A stretch of 64,000 bases of DNA from Mammaliicoccus vitulinus (GCF_029024305.1 NZ_CP118974.1:1643069-1707068); one strand, 5' to 3'; shown: positions 38,231 through 46,804, counted from the stretch's first letter. The notes: generated by a model not told the origin, from the letters alone. Made by a program: numbers and translations.

Positions 38231-39847
38231 CTATAGTTCAAGCGTGATATGTTCAAAAGTGTAACGAAGTGGTGGATAAGTGGAGGGACTGAACATAGTA
38301 ATCCCAAATTGATTCATTAATTGGATAGGATTCCACACTCTTTCTTGTAGTCCGTGGTGAGGATGTAATGTATTCTCCACTATTTCAAAATGTCTCATAC
38401 TAATTTCGTTTTCTCTTTCTACATTTAACAAGTATCTATCTATCAAATACTGGTATTGATGCTGATGAATCTGGTTGTTCTTTTCAACCAATTTTCTGTT
38501 TTGATAATTATCACCAATTTGATTGATAAGCTTTTGATGGAAACTTGATTGAACTACTTTTATTTCTTCAATTTCTCTCAATACTTCATCAGACGCTTTT
38601 TCTCTAATAAACTTATCTTTGTCATCTTTAATACCGTTTATCAACAGGTTATCTAAATCCAGTTCGTAAGTATCTATACACTTCTTGCTTTCTTGAGTAA
38701 GATAACTAATACGCATTCTCGGCGTAACGATAGGCATTTCAATATTTAACGTTTTAAATACCTCTTTAAGTTCGCCCCAATATATAATTTCACTTGGGCC
38801 ACCAATAAAGCTTAACGTATTAAATAAATATTCTTCCATTAAAGGTCTTGTGACAACGTTATTAGAAAATCTTTCAGGATGTTTTTCCAACACACTGATT
38901 AATTCATCTTTGCTAAAAGTTACATCCGTATCTTTGCTTAAATAATATTTTTCATTTTCATACATAAGCAATTGTCTTTTCTGATTGTAGTCATAAAACA
39001 AATGTACGTTACTATCTGTTAAAATCATACGTTTTTTAATAACATTAGCAAATTGATCTTGCGTGTTACGGAAGGCATTATCTATCTCTTCACGTTTTTC
39101 GATTATTTCTTTAAATAATGGTATCTCGATTTTTCTTAATTTTGAATAGCTCGCATCAATTAATAATAAACCATGCTCTTTAAACACTTCATTCGTCATA
39201 ACCTTAAAGATATCGCTCCATGAATCAGATGCTTCTATCGCATCCGTAACCATTTCTTTAACAGCCTTTGAATGATTTGTTTCCCCTATAGCACTAAACA
39301 TATCGCTTAAAGCATCCATGACAAGTTCTTTATCGAACTGATACTGATACACGCTTTTTTCAGGAGGTTCTAAAGTGCTGTATTTCACTTTGTTTAACTG
39401 CCTAGAAACACGGTCATAAGCAAAAGTATGATTTACTTCATCAAAATCATGATCCTCTCCTGCTATCCAAAAAACTGGCACAACTGTTGTGTTTAATTTT
39501 TCACTTTGTTCATTCGCTAAAATTATTATAGAAATAATTTTATGGAAAGTATAAAGCGGCCCAGTAAATAAACCTGCTTGTTGACCACCAATTATAACTT
39601 TGTGACCATTTCTTAAATTCTCAATATTCTTAAGCTGTGCTTCTGTCAGTTCTAAGTCAGACATATAACTATGAATCACTTCTGACAATGCTTTTTCTCT
39701 ACCATTAGAATTTAATTTAGCACGTCTTTCAAATTCAGATTGTTCTCCAGGTTTATATTCATAAAAATCCAAAATTTCATCGCTTTGATTTGTATATCTA
39801 TCTATAAAGCTATTTTGTTGATCAATTACAGTCTTCTTACAGTCCAT
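38231..39847 (-). CDS. bshC: Putative cysteine ligase BshC (bacillithiol synthesis)
   Basis: BshC adds cysteine to GlcN-malate, the last step of bacillithiol synthesis. The 538 aa protein has the family motifs KVIIGGQQAGLFTGPLYTFHK (core GGQQAGLFTGP), VPVFWIAGEDHDFDEVNH, FSNNVVTRPLMEE and the C-terminal STYPPLRYTFEHI. ATG start after GAAGGAG. Monocistronic, with its own terminator. bshA and bshB are not in this window. Confidence 0.95.
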   Translation of the reverse strand: MDCKKTVIDQQNSFIDRYTNQSDEILDFYEYKPGEQSEFERRAKLNSNGREKALSEVIHSYMSDLELTEAQLKNIENLRNGHKVIIGGQQAGLFTGPLYTFHKIISIIILANEQSEKLNTTVVPVFWIAGEDHDFDEVNHTFAYDRVSRQLNKVKYSTLEPPEKSVYQYQFDKELVMDALSDMFSAIGETNHSKAVKEMVTDAIEASDSWSDIFKVMTNEVFKEHGLLLIDASYSKLRKIEIPLFKEIIEKREEIDNAFRNTQDQFANVIKKRMILTDSNVHLFYDYNQKRQLLMYENEKYYLSKDTDVTFSKDELISVLEKHPERFSNNVVTRPLMEEYLFNTLSFIGGPSEIIYWGELKEVFKTLNIEMPIVTPRMRISYLTQESKKCIDTYELDLDNLLINGIKDDKDKFIREKASDEVLREIEEIKVVQSSFHQKLINQIGDNYQNRKLVEKNNQIHQHQYQYLIDRYLLNVERENEISMRHFEIVENTLHPHHGLQERVWNPIQLMNQFGITMFSPSTYPPLRYTFEHITLEL

Positions 39848-39981
39848 ACGAGTCTTTCTCCTTCAAAATTAATTACTACCAATAGTATAAAGATTGTAGT
39901 TAAATAAAACAATCTAACGGCTTATAATTTAAAATTTTATCTAAATGAAGTATAATTGAGAAAAGAGCAAGGGGGATTATC

Positions 39982-40428
39982 ATGGCTAAAGTAGTACATT
40001 TACAAATTAATTACAAGACTGAAGAAGCATTTGAACAATTCCGTAACTTCGGTAACGAAGGTTTATATATGGTTGAAGAACTAAAAGGAAAAATGATAGA
40101 TGCTAGTTCAGATTCACCATTTTATGGTATTTACGTTGGGGACAAGTTAGTAGCGCGAATGTGTTTATATAAACAAGATGAAATCGAAAAAACTTACTTC
40201 CCACAATTTAATGATTACCTTATATTATGGAAACTTGAAGTAATTAAAGATTACCAAGACAGAGGATATGGTAATCAGTTATTAGATTATGCTAAGAGTT
40301 TCAAGTTACCTATCAAATGTATCGCTCGTAACCAATCTAAAGACTTTTTCTTGAAGCATGGTTTCCAAGATATAGAACAGCAAAACCAATCTGGCGAAGA
40401 TATTGTCATTTGGACGCCAGATAATTAA
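39982..40428 (+). CDS. GNAT-family N-acetyltransferase
   Basis: A 148 aa protein with the GNAT fold. The acetyl-CoA pyrophosphate loop is DYQDRGYGNQLLDYA near residue 91 (Q/R-x-x-G-x-G). Length and the N-terminal KVVHLQINYKTEEAFEQFRNFG segment match an uncharacterised staphylococcal acetyltransferase next to bshC. Substrate unknown. ATG after AAGGGGG; a TATAAT box lies at 39951-39956. Divergent from bshC. Confidence 0.88.
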   Translation: MAKVVHLQINYKTEEAFEQFRNFGNEGLYMVEELKGKMIDASSDSPFYGIYVGDKLVARMCLYKQDEIEKTYFPQFNDYLILWKLEVIKDYQDRGYGNQLLDYAKSFKLPIKCIARNQSKDFFLKHGFQDIEQQNQSGEDIVIWTPDN

Positions 40429-40489
40429 TAGCTTAAAAAATAAAAAGCAGAGAAGACACTTATAAAGTGCTTTCAAAATCGTGAAATTA

Positions 40490-40535
40490 AAAAAATCTCT
40501 TCACTAGGCTATAACCTAATGAAGAGAATTTTTAT
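40490..40535 (+). terminator. Terminator after the GNAT gene
   Basis: Stem TCTCTTCACTAGG (40496-40508) with CCTAATGAAGAGA (40515-40527, one mismatch), followed by ATTTTTATTTT. It may also serve the convergent gene at 40593. Confidence 0.75.
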
Positions 40536-40592
40536 TTTGAGAATGGTTATTTATGTCCCAAATTCTTTTTTTGATAAACAATGCATCTTTAA

Positions 40593-41585
40593 TTAAGATC
40601 GCAGCAAAGTATATGCAATTACGAAAACTAACATCATAATGATTGCAGTTGCATGTGTCTTCTTGAACATGTACATAATTGCTAAATATTCTCTAATATA
40701 TGCATTAGGATAAAAATAAGACTTTGATGATCCACCTGTTACAGTTGCATTTATATTTAGTTTTTTAGATAAAAACGCCGCTCTCAATATATGAAAATGA
40801 TTCGACACAATTGTAGCAATTGCTCCTTTTTTATACTCGTCCATTACCTTCATTGAAAAAACTAAATTTTCTTCGGTATTTGTTGACGCATCTTCCATTA
40901 TAATCTCTTCATTTCGAATACCTTGATCGACTAAGTATCTTCTCATTGCTTCCGCTTCACTAATTATTTCATCGGGTCCTTGCCCACCACTTACGATAAT
41001 CATTGTATCTAAACTTTTCTTTTTCAATTTAATAGCTTTGTGTAGTCTCGCTTGTAATAACGGTGTCACTTTTTCACCAATGATACCTGCACCTAGAACT
41101 ATGATAAAGTCACCCTTTTTTCTTTTAGCTACACCACTTAATATCCAAGAGTATAAGTTATGAAGGATGAAGAATAGATTCAAATAATAAAACAAGCATG
41201 AAATGACAATAACGATAAGCCCATTTAAATCGTCAACTAAGATATGAGGTTTAAAGATAATAATCAAAAAGTTAATAAGAATAAATGTGCCATAACCTAA
41301 GACAATCATGTTCGTGACGAACCTGCCTTCGTTTGCAATCTTCTTCTTTATATTCAAAAGTGACAAGAGCATGACGACAATGACAATTAAAGCATAAATG
41401 ATATTTGACATTAAAAGATAATTAATATTCATATGCAAATTTAAAAATGGAATTAAAACTTCAACAACAATGCTGGTAAATAAACTTACAAGAAAAATTC
41501 CAAGCAAAAAAACGTTCTTATATTGCCTAAAGTCTACAATATAACTAATGATGAGCAACATTAAAAAGAATAATGTAATGAACAT
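40593..41585 (-). CDS. YdcF-family (DUF218, ElyC/SanA-like) membrane protein
   Basis: A 330 aa protein. The N-terminal half has five or six hydrophobic segments, and the cytoplasmic or extracellular DUF218 domain (about residues 155-300) shows FIIVLGAGIIGEKVTPLL, VSGGQGPDEIISEAEAM and the ASTNTEENLVFS motif. A further membrane segment ends the protein. Relatives have been linked to envelope integrity; the activity here is unknown. ATG at 41585 follows AGGAGG by eight bases; an in-frame GTG at 41594 overlaps that site. Confidence 0.85.
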   Translation of the reverse strand: MFITLFFLMLLIISYIVDFRQYKNVFLLGIFLVSLFTSIVVEVLIPFLNLHMNINYLLMSNIIYALIVIVVMLLSLLNIKKKIANEGRFVTNMIVLGYGTFILINFLIIIFKPHILVDDLNGLIVIVISCLFYYLNLFFILHNLYSWILSGVAKRKKGDFIIVLGAGIIGEKVTPLLQARLHKAIKLKKKSLDTMIIVSGGQGPDEIISEAEAMRRYLVDQGIRNEEIIMEDASTNTEENLVFSMKVMDEYKKGAIATIVSNHFHILRAAFLSKKLNINATVTGGSSKSYFYPNAYIREYLAIMYMFKKTHATAIIMMLVFVIAYTLLRS

Positions 41586-41683
41586 GATTGTCACCTCCTA
41601 ATATATTATTTCAACAATAAAAGTATATCATCATCGTGAATATTATACACATTTAATTATTTTCAGAATTTTCAAAATAAATA

Positions 41684-41712
41684 TTGAATTAGGTCAACAC
41701 AGCTGATATAAT
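41684..41712 (+). promoter_or_regulatory. Near-consensus promoter of the ilvE-like gene
   Basis: TTGAAT (41684-41689), 17-base spacer, TATAAT (41707-41712), 40 bases before the ATG. No CodY-like AATTTTCWGAAAATT palindrome is obvious, although TTTCAGAATTTTC at 41661-41673 is a partial resemblance. Confidence 0.8.
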
Positions 41713-41751
41713 ATTTCACATTACCAATATACATACAGGAGGCAATTTATC

Positions 41752-42834
41752 ATGGAAAACAAAAGTTCAAGAAAATCAGCAGCGGTTGAGACATTAGATG
41801 AAGGTGAATCCCCATTTGGTCATCAGTTTGGCAATAAAATGTTAATCATGTCATATGATTCAGCCAAAGGTTGGTCTTCACCACATATTAAACCTTATGC
41901 GCCCATTACAATTTCTCCAAGTGCACAATGCCTTCATTATGGACAAACAGTATTCGAAGATATGAAAGCATATATTATTAAACATTCAATACATATATTT
42001 AAGCCTCAAGAACATTTAGAAAAATTCAACCTTTCTTTAAAAAGAATAGAAATGCCAGAAGTAGAAGTAGAAAGTGTATTATTAAGGTTAAATCAATTAC
42101 TCAATCAAGAACAACAACTATTTGAAGAAAATCATAATCATTCAATTTACATTAGAACATTTATGTATGCATCCGAAAGTAAGCTAGGCGTTAGTAAATC
42201 TGATACTTACGAGTTTATAGCATTCTTATCACCATTAACTTCAAATACAAAATGCCATATCCCAGAGCCTATTAAAGTCTATGTTGAAGATAACTATGTT
42301 AAATCCGTTCCTGGAGGCGCGGGATACACTCAGTATGGAGGCAATTACGCCTCAACATATGCAGCTACGTCAATGGCGACACAGCTAGGATATGATCAAG
42401 TATTGTGGTTAGATGGAATCAATAGAAGCTATATAGAAGATATAGGTAATATGAATGTATTTTTCGTCATCAATCAGCAAATCATAACACCTGAATTAAA
42501 TGGTAGTATTGTTCCAGGAGTTACACGCCAGTCAATAATAGAACTCGCAAAAGAACTCGGATATCAAATAGAAGAACGTAAAATAAGCATTGAAGAAATA
42601 AGTGAGCGCTACAAAGAAGGATCATTAACAGAAATATTTTGTACAGATACTTTACATTCACTAACACCAGTAAGTGAAGTTAAATATAAAAGTGATACAT
42701 TAATTATAAATAATCATAAGACCGGACCGATCACACAACATTTATTTAAAACTTATAGCTTCATACAAAATAAAACACTGCCTGACATACGTAACTGGAA
42801 TTATTCAATACAACGAGAACCTACAACAATATAA
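41752..42834 (+). CDS. ilvE: Branched-chain amino acid aminotransferase
   Basis: Fold-type IV PLP enzyme, 360 aa, interconverting leucine, isoleucine and valine with their 2-oxo acids. Motifs: LHYGQTVFEDMKAY near residue 63; the PLP lysine region, which here reads VPGGAGYTQYGGNYASTYAA (the family usually has K-x-x-G-N-Y-A, and the expected Lys position reads Q); EDIGNMNVFFV; and NGSIVPGVTRQSI. Loss of the PLP lysine would be a serious change if alignment confirms it. AGGAGG upstream of the ATG. Monocistronic between a strong promoter and terminator. Confidence 0.85.
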   Translation: MENKSSRKSAAVETLDEGESPFGHQFGNKMLIMSYDSAKGWSSPHIKPYAPITISPSAQCLHYGQTVFEDMKAYIIKHSIHIFKPQEHLEKFNLSLKRIEMPEVEVESVLLRLNQLLNQEQQLFEENHNHSIYIRTFMYASESKLGVSKSDTYEFIAFLSPLTSNTKCHIPEPIKVYVEDNYVKSVPGGAGYTQYGGNYASTYAATSMATQLGYDQVLWLDGINRSYIEDIGNMNVFFVINQQIITPELNGSIVPGVTRQSIIELAKELGYQIEERKISIEEISERYKEGSLTEIFCTDTLHSLTPVSEVKYKSDTLIINNHKTGPITQHLFKTYSFIQNKTLPDIRNWNYSIQREPTTI

Positions 42835-42840
42835 AAACAA

Positions 42841-42882
42841 AACACCCTATCCGAAATTTGAAATTTCGGATAGGGTGTTCTG
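42841..42882 (+). terminator. Terminator between ilvE and the convergent small membrane gene
   Basis: Perfect 19-bp stem (42841-42859 with 42861-42879). The two arms are separated by one G, so some closing pairs must melt to form the loop. Confidence 0.88.
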
Positions 42883-42886
42883 TATA

Positions 42887-43123
42887 TTATTTATAGTTTT
42901 TTATAACCCTAACGATCATAGCTACCGTTGGAAATATCATTAACACTAAAACGATATAATAAATATTAACAACAGCGTTCTCCCAAGACATTGGAACAAT
43001 AAATCCAAGTGCCATTAATAAAACTAATATTACAATATTCATAACCATGCTTATGATAAGTTCTTTAAAACTAGATTTGCTTTTATAATCGAATATTTGC
43101 TTCCAAAAATTTATATATGTCAT
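42887..43123 (-). CDS. Small two-helix membrane protein
   Basis: A 78 aa protein with two hydrophobic segments (SMVMNIVILVLLMALGFIV and a second YYIVLVLMIFPTVAMIV) and basic ends. ATG at 43123 follows GGAGG; the frame opening at 43159 has no ribosome site. It is somewhat like DUF805-type small membrane proteins, but I cannot assign a family. Confidence 0.7.
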   Translation of the reverse strand: MTYINFWKQIFDYKSKSSFKELIISMVMNIVILVLLMALGFIVPMSWENAVVNIYYIVLVLMIFPTVAMIVRVIKNYK

Positions 43124-43662
43124 CAGTAATCCTCCATTTTTTTCAAAGAATATAATCATTTAGATTTATTAAAAATCCGTCATAACAAAATAATAAATAT
43201 CCAAAACTGTATTACTAAAAACTATAGGAACTAAAAAATCCTGTCATTAATATTAATTACTATACTAAAGTGCAAGTGCAATAACTTAGATTAACTTTTT
43301 AGTCGAACGTTCATTTTCAATACGCTATATACATTTTCACCTCTTTATTTTATTGTATTTTAACTCTAAAGTAGCACTTGAAAATACATTTTATTACATT
43401 TATTCATTTATATCAATAGTATTTATTATAAATCTTAAAAACACTAAATTATATAAATTTTTTATATACAATTGTATTTATTGGTATTTATGTAAAGGTT
43501 CAAAATAGCTTATTAACTTTAAAGTTCTTAACTGATCACTCAACCCTGCTCCACCCTCGTTCATATTTCCCTTTAATTGTTTTAGACTAAATCATTTATT
43601 TCATATTGTGTTTGCTTTGAATTTAATAGGCACATTGTTATCATGAGCTTGAGGTGAGGAAA
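43124..43662. other. AT-rich intergenic region
   Basis: About 540 bases without a convincing gene. Many A/T runs and weak promoter-like boxes. No tRNA-like fold, CRISPR repeat or strong hairpin was seen. A CGAACGTTC palindrome at 43303-43311 lacks the spacing of a LexA box. It marks the edge between core chromosome and the accessory region. Confidence 0.5.
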
Positions 43663-43926
43663 ATGTATACAGATAACAAAAAAGAACTTGAATTCAACAT
43701 TTTCAATATTGATATAAAAGTTGTGACATTTTATAAGTTCCTATATCAAGTTAACGATATAATCCTTGCAATGTTCTTTATAGTTGGTAGTTTCCTATTC
43801 TTTAATGAATCTACTACTTTTGCTGGCACTGTTTTATTTGTTATCGGCAGTTTTCAAATGCTAATTCGTCCTTTAATTGCGATATCAAGAGATATTCATA
43901 TTAGTAAAATCAAAAAGAATAAATAA
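43663..43926 (+). CDS. YrhK-like small membrane protein
   Basis: An 87 aa protein with two hydrophobic helices (LAMFFIVGSFLFF and AGTVLFVIGSFQMLIRPL) separated by NESTTF. This matches the YrhK-type pattern of two helices around a short polar turn. ATG at 43663 after GAGGTGAGG; the GTG at 43654 lies within that site. Function unknown. Confidence 0.7.
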   Translation: MYTDNKKELEFNIFNIDIKVVTFYKFLYQVNDIILAMFFIVGSFLFFNESTTFAGTVLFVIGSFQMLIRPLIAISRDIHISKIKKNK

Positions 43927-44090
43927 ATTAATAAGCAATAATACTTAACTGCTCATCATAAATCGGACTATTTTGACACGCATTAGACACTTTAAATGTC
44001 TTTGAATTCGGATAGGATTGTGGGGATAAAATGAAAAAGACCACCCATTGATATGAGTGGTTAACATTGCTAATAATACATATATAATCA

Positions 44091-44270
44091 TTATTTTTTA
44101 GTCGAATTAGAATCAAATGCCCATTCAAAAAAAAGATAAGCAAGATAACTAAAAATAGAAATGATTATGTTCTTAGACCAATCTATTTCATCATCAACGA
44201 TTATATTTAGTAATGTTAATAATAAAAACATGAGCGCTACGTAAGCAATACCTTTTAATATATTCTTCAT
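44091..44270 (-). CDS. Small membrane protein (59 aa)
   Basis: Encodes MKNILKGIAYVALMFLLLTL then LNIIVDDEIDWSKN, a second hydrophobic helix IIISIFSYLAYLFFEW and a polar tail AFDSNSTKK. Two membrane helices with an acidic turn. An AGTAGG site is upstream of the ATG. It is too short for most gene finders. It lies among phage remnants, so it could be cargo or immunity. I do not recognise it. Confidence 0.55.
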   Translation of the reverse strand: MKNILKGIAYVALMFLLLTLLNIIVDDEIDWSKNIIISIFSYLAYLFFEWAFDSNSTKK

Positions 44271-44384
44271 TTTTAAAACCTACTTTTTAAACTTTTGATC
44301 TACACTTAGTGAACAAGATACTTCCATATAACCTATATTAGTTAATATACCAGGTACACTTCCTTTAATACCTAATTTAGTTAA

Positions 44385-44846
44385 TTATATCCTTAATTCT
44401 GTATATGATTCAACATTTGCTTTTGTCGTTTCTGCCTCTGCAGTTACCACCAAATCTAGCAACTCGTCAGTTGCTACTATTCCAGAATCATTAAATGCAA
44501 CTCTTTCAGTATTTTTCATTTCGTTTAATGCTTTTTCTTTTCTTAGCTCTGCTAATTCTTGCTACAACTTTTCATTCTCACATTCTGTTTTTTGGTCTTT
44601 ATTCATTTTGGCGTAACGTTTGGCTTCTTCGACTGCATCTTGCACTCTTTTATCTGCATTTTTCTTTTCTTTTGCTAGTCGACGTTCGATAATTTCATCA
44701 ACTTTTTTCTGTTGTTCTGGTGTAAAAGTTACTTCTTCTTGCTTGTCTTGTTCATCTTTAGAATCATTATTATCATTGGTATTTTCGTTTGTTCCTTCTT
44801 GATTGGAAAAGAATTGTAAATTAAGCTTAAGTTTATTTTTTTCCAT
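44385..44846 (-). pseudogene. Broken phage scaffolding protein (DUF4355)
   Basis: Starts MEKNKLKLNLQFFSNQEG after GGAGG, the standard beginning of siphovirus DUF4355 scaffold proteins, with the acidic and coiled-coil region following. A TAG stops the frame at 44562-44564 (after ECENEKL), but the same frame continues for 58 codons (QELAELRKEKALNEMKNTER, VAFNDSGIVATDELLDLVV, then TKANVESYTELRI) before a TAA at 44385. In-frame continuation with scaffold-like sequence shows a nonsense mutation. It is a head-gene relic unconnected to the tail module further right. Confidence 0.8.
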
Positions 44847-44922
44847 AAAATATACCTCCATTTATAGTCCGTCGACTCTATATTCCATACAAGCTTTTAA
44901 AGTCATCAGCACGTTTTGGACA

Positions 44923-44954
44923 TAAAAAATAGCCATTACATTGTTGTAATAGCT
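44923..44954 (-). terminator. Terminator after the LSM-like gene
   Basis: Stem AGCCATTACA (44931-44940) with TGTAATAGCT (44945-44954), one mismatch, followed on the minus strand by ATTTTTTATG. The following 18 bases are repeated after the terminator at 45292-45330. Confidence 0.65.
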
Positions 44955-45005
44955 TAAAAAAGTGTATAAAAATAGCGCCATAACCATTAATTTTCGGTTA
45001 GGTGC

Positions 45006-45200
45006 TTAATCTAAAGTTTCAATCGACTTTATTTTGCTTTCATCGAAGTCATATAATTGAAATCCAGTAGCCAAATGTATAGAAGGTTCCCCACTGTTAT
45101 TAACTATTTCATCATCGTAATCTGTAACTTCACCAATAAATTGTTTTCCATTCGTCAATTCTATTCGTACCTTTTTTCCCACATAAGTCCATAGTTTCAT
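45006..45200 (-). CDS. LSM-domain-like small protein, phage-associated
   Basis: A 64 aa protein of Sm-like pattern: VGKKVRIELTNGKQFIGEV matches the first Sm motif and the hydrophobic strand pattern continues to IHLATGFQLYDFDESKIKSI. Similar small genes occur in staphylococcal prophages and genomic islands (recalled). Very good ribosome site AAAAGGAGG. It might bind RNA, which is inference from fold only. Confidence 0.72.
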   Translation of the reverse strand: MKLWTYVGKKVRIELTNGKQFIGEVTDYDDEIVNNSGEPSIHLATGFQLYDFDESKIKSIETLD

Positions 45201-45291
45201 AACTTATCCTCCTTTTCGTACGGTACAATATGAGTTCCAGTTTTTGAGTAGTGCACCTTTTAACGCCTTAAGTACGTTTTGGACATAAAAA

Positions 45292-45330
45292 CACCCCGAA
45301 TGTTAGGTTTTTACTCTAACTTTCGGGGTG
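45292..45330 (-). terminator. Terminator after the coiled-coil membrane gene
   Basis: 15-bp stem with one mismatch (45292-45306 with 45316-45330), followed on the minus strand by TTTTTATG. It ends the 45359-46088 unit. Confidence 0.8.
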
Positions 45331-45358
45331 CAGTACACAATTAAGGTGGGTTTTGTTA

Positions 45359-45730
45359 TTAATAAAAACCAAAAACTTTCCCTGCTACCCCCAAAATAGC
45401 GATAAGTGTTCCAATAAACCATTTCATTTGTGTGTTCTTCATTTCAGAAATTTGAAGTTTTATTTTATCTTCTATTTTCATAGGTAGGTCATCTATTTTA
45501 TGGTTTAGATTATCGAATTTATCGTCGATTCTTTTCTCGAACTGTTCAAATTCTTTTCTACTTATATATTCATTCATATTTAACACCTCATTTGAACTTA
45601 TACTACCTGCACTATATTGATGAAAATCTAATCCACTAGCCTTTGATAATTCTTTTAAATCTTTTGTTATTCTTTCGTCCCTATTTTCTAATTTAAATTT
45701 ATCAAGTCTACTAATTTTTTCGTTCGCCAT
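45359..45730 (-). CDS. Coiled-coil protein with C-terminal membrane helix
   Basis: A 123 aa protein. The charged N-terminal half contains SRLDKFKLENRDERITKDL, a coiled coil covers about residues 55-98 and one hydrophobic C-terminal helix follows (WFIGTLIAILGVAGKVFGF). This pattern resembles phage XhlA-type and other tail-anchored accessory proteins, but I see no diagnostic signature. Its start lies 20 bases inside the upstream gene, so the two are probably translated together. Confidence 0.65.
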   Translation of the reverse strand: MANEKISRLDKFKLENRDERITKDLKELSKASGLDFHQYSAGSISSNEVLNMNEYISRKEFEQFEKRIDDKFDNLNHKIDDLPMKIEDKIKLQISEMKNTQMKWFIGTLIAILGVAGKVFGFY

Positions 45731-46088
45731 TTTCTAGATTACCTTTCATAACATTAAAGTATGCATTAGATGTATTATCTTCAATAGTTAACTTAATAGA
45801 ATGAATACCCTCTTTTTCGAATCTCAAATTATTAAAGCGAGCATTAGTTTCAAAGACATTTAAGTGTTTTTTATCTCCATTCTCTTCATCCATCTTTTTC
45901 TTATCAATTTTTACAGTAGTATTAAACATAATTTTATCATCAGGATCTATTAACTCAAATTGTAAAGTATAAGTTTTTATTTCATCTATACCTATTATCC
46001 CAAATGATACATCAAAAGAATAGTTATTAGGTAATACTTCTAAATTTAATTGTGCAAAAGATAGAACGTGAATCGAACAACCATCTAT
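45711..46088 (-). pseudogene. N-terminally truncated gene overlapping the coiled-coil gene
   Basis: The open frame runs from just after a TGA at 46089 without a good start codon and reads VLSFAQLNLEVLPNNYSFDV, then a beta-rich sequence to the stop at 45711. An internal ATG at 45929 gives 72 aa but has no clear ribosome site and would skip half the domain. The beta-strand pattern (FGIIGIDEIKTYTLQFELID) suggests a sandwich fold of the DUF6941 type, with low confidence. Probably a gene that lost its 5' end at the integration scar. Confidence 0.5.
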
Positions 46089-46106
46089 TCATTTAGGTGG
46101 GGTAAA

Positions 46107-46241
46107 TTAAAAACTTTTACCTTCACGATAATAATCTAAATCCGTCAAACAAATCCGTTTTAATATTTCATCTTCATATGAAATTTCAGGGTATTCTTTT
46201 TCAGTTTGAATAACTAATTGCATAAATTCATGTTCAGTAGA
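46107..46241 (-). pseudogene. C-terminal fragment of an unidentified protein
   Basis: Minus-strand frame reading STEHEFMQLVIQTEKEYPEI then SYEDEILKRICLTDLDYYREGKSF and a stop. The composition looks coding, but there is no start and the fragment ends where the plus-strand integrase fragment begins. I do not recognise the parent. Confidence 0.35.
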
Positions 46242-46439
46242 AAAATTGGCTTTGAAGATGATTCTATTACACCATATGCATTAAGACATACACATACATC
46301 TTATTTATTAAGTAAGTCCATTCCAATAGAATACATTAGTAAAAGATTAGGACATGGGAATATATCTATAACTTTAGAAATTCACTCTCATCTGTTAGAA
46401 GTATATAAAAAAGAACAAGGTCAACGTGTCAGAGAATGA
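46236..46439 (+). pseudogene. Tyrosine recombinase (integrase) C-terminal remnant
   Basis: Encodes the last part of a phage-type integrase catalytic domain: ITPYALRHTHTSYLLSKSIP (R-x-x-H motif), then ISKRLGHGNISITLEIHSHLLE. At the nucleophile position, where the family has Tyr before SHLL, this copy has His (EIHSHLLE). All sequence upstream of about residue 6 is missing. Truncation plus loss of the nucleophile make it inactive. It shows that an element once integrated here. Confidence 0.75.
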
Positions 46440-46492
46440 TTCTCTTGGCACATATGTTGACACCTGCAAGCTTGAAACATTAATATTATAGG

Positions 46493-46696
46493 CTAGTATA
46501 CGTCATTATCTGGTCCCCTAGCATATAGGTGTTTATCTTTATATAGTATAGATATACCTTTATTTTTTACACCAAAAGCTAAATGATTCAATCCAATGCT
46601 TTTTCTGTGATAACCGTGTTCTTTATATTCTTCTTCTACTTTAAAGAATACTATATAAACATCATTTAGTTTAAAACTAAATCCATTTTCCCATTC
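46493..46696 (-). pseudogene. Truncated VOC (glyoxalase/bleomycin-resistance-like) gene
   Basis: Minus-strand frame starting after a TAA and reading EWENGFSFKLNDVYIVFFKV, then EYKEHGYHRKSIGLNHLAFG and a final HLYARGPDNDVY. IGLNHLAFGV is the characteristic first strand of the second VOC module. The N-terminal half and the end of the second module are missing. A relic of chromosomal or cargo origin. Confidence 0.6.
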
Positions 46697-46804
46697 TTAA
46701 TATAATTGGTATCCTAATATTTTTTATAACTCTTCATATAAATTAGTTTATATATAAAACCCCATCACTCAAAGTGACAGGCAAATTATGAAGTTCTAAA
46801 TAAA
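46697..46804. repeat. Intergenic hairpin, first copy of the CCCCATCACT family
   Basis: Contains ACCCCATCACTCAAAGTGACAG (stem TCACT at 46765-46769 with AGTGA at 46773-46777). A close relative occurs at 50104-50127. It is probably a degraded terminator of a phage-region gene. Confidence 0.5.

Noticed and set aside
43303-43311. CGAACGTTC as a LexA box
   Set aside because: The half-sites lack the four-base spacer of the Gram-positive LexA site and no damage gene follows.
43928-44143. 71 aa minus-strand frame
   Set aside because: No ribosome site; the N-terminal part overlaps the 59 aa membrane gene. The C-terminal end SPIYDEQLSIIAY could be a relic, but support is too weak to list.
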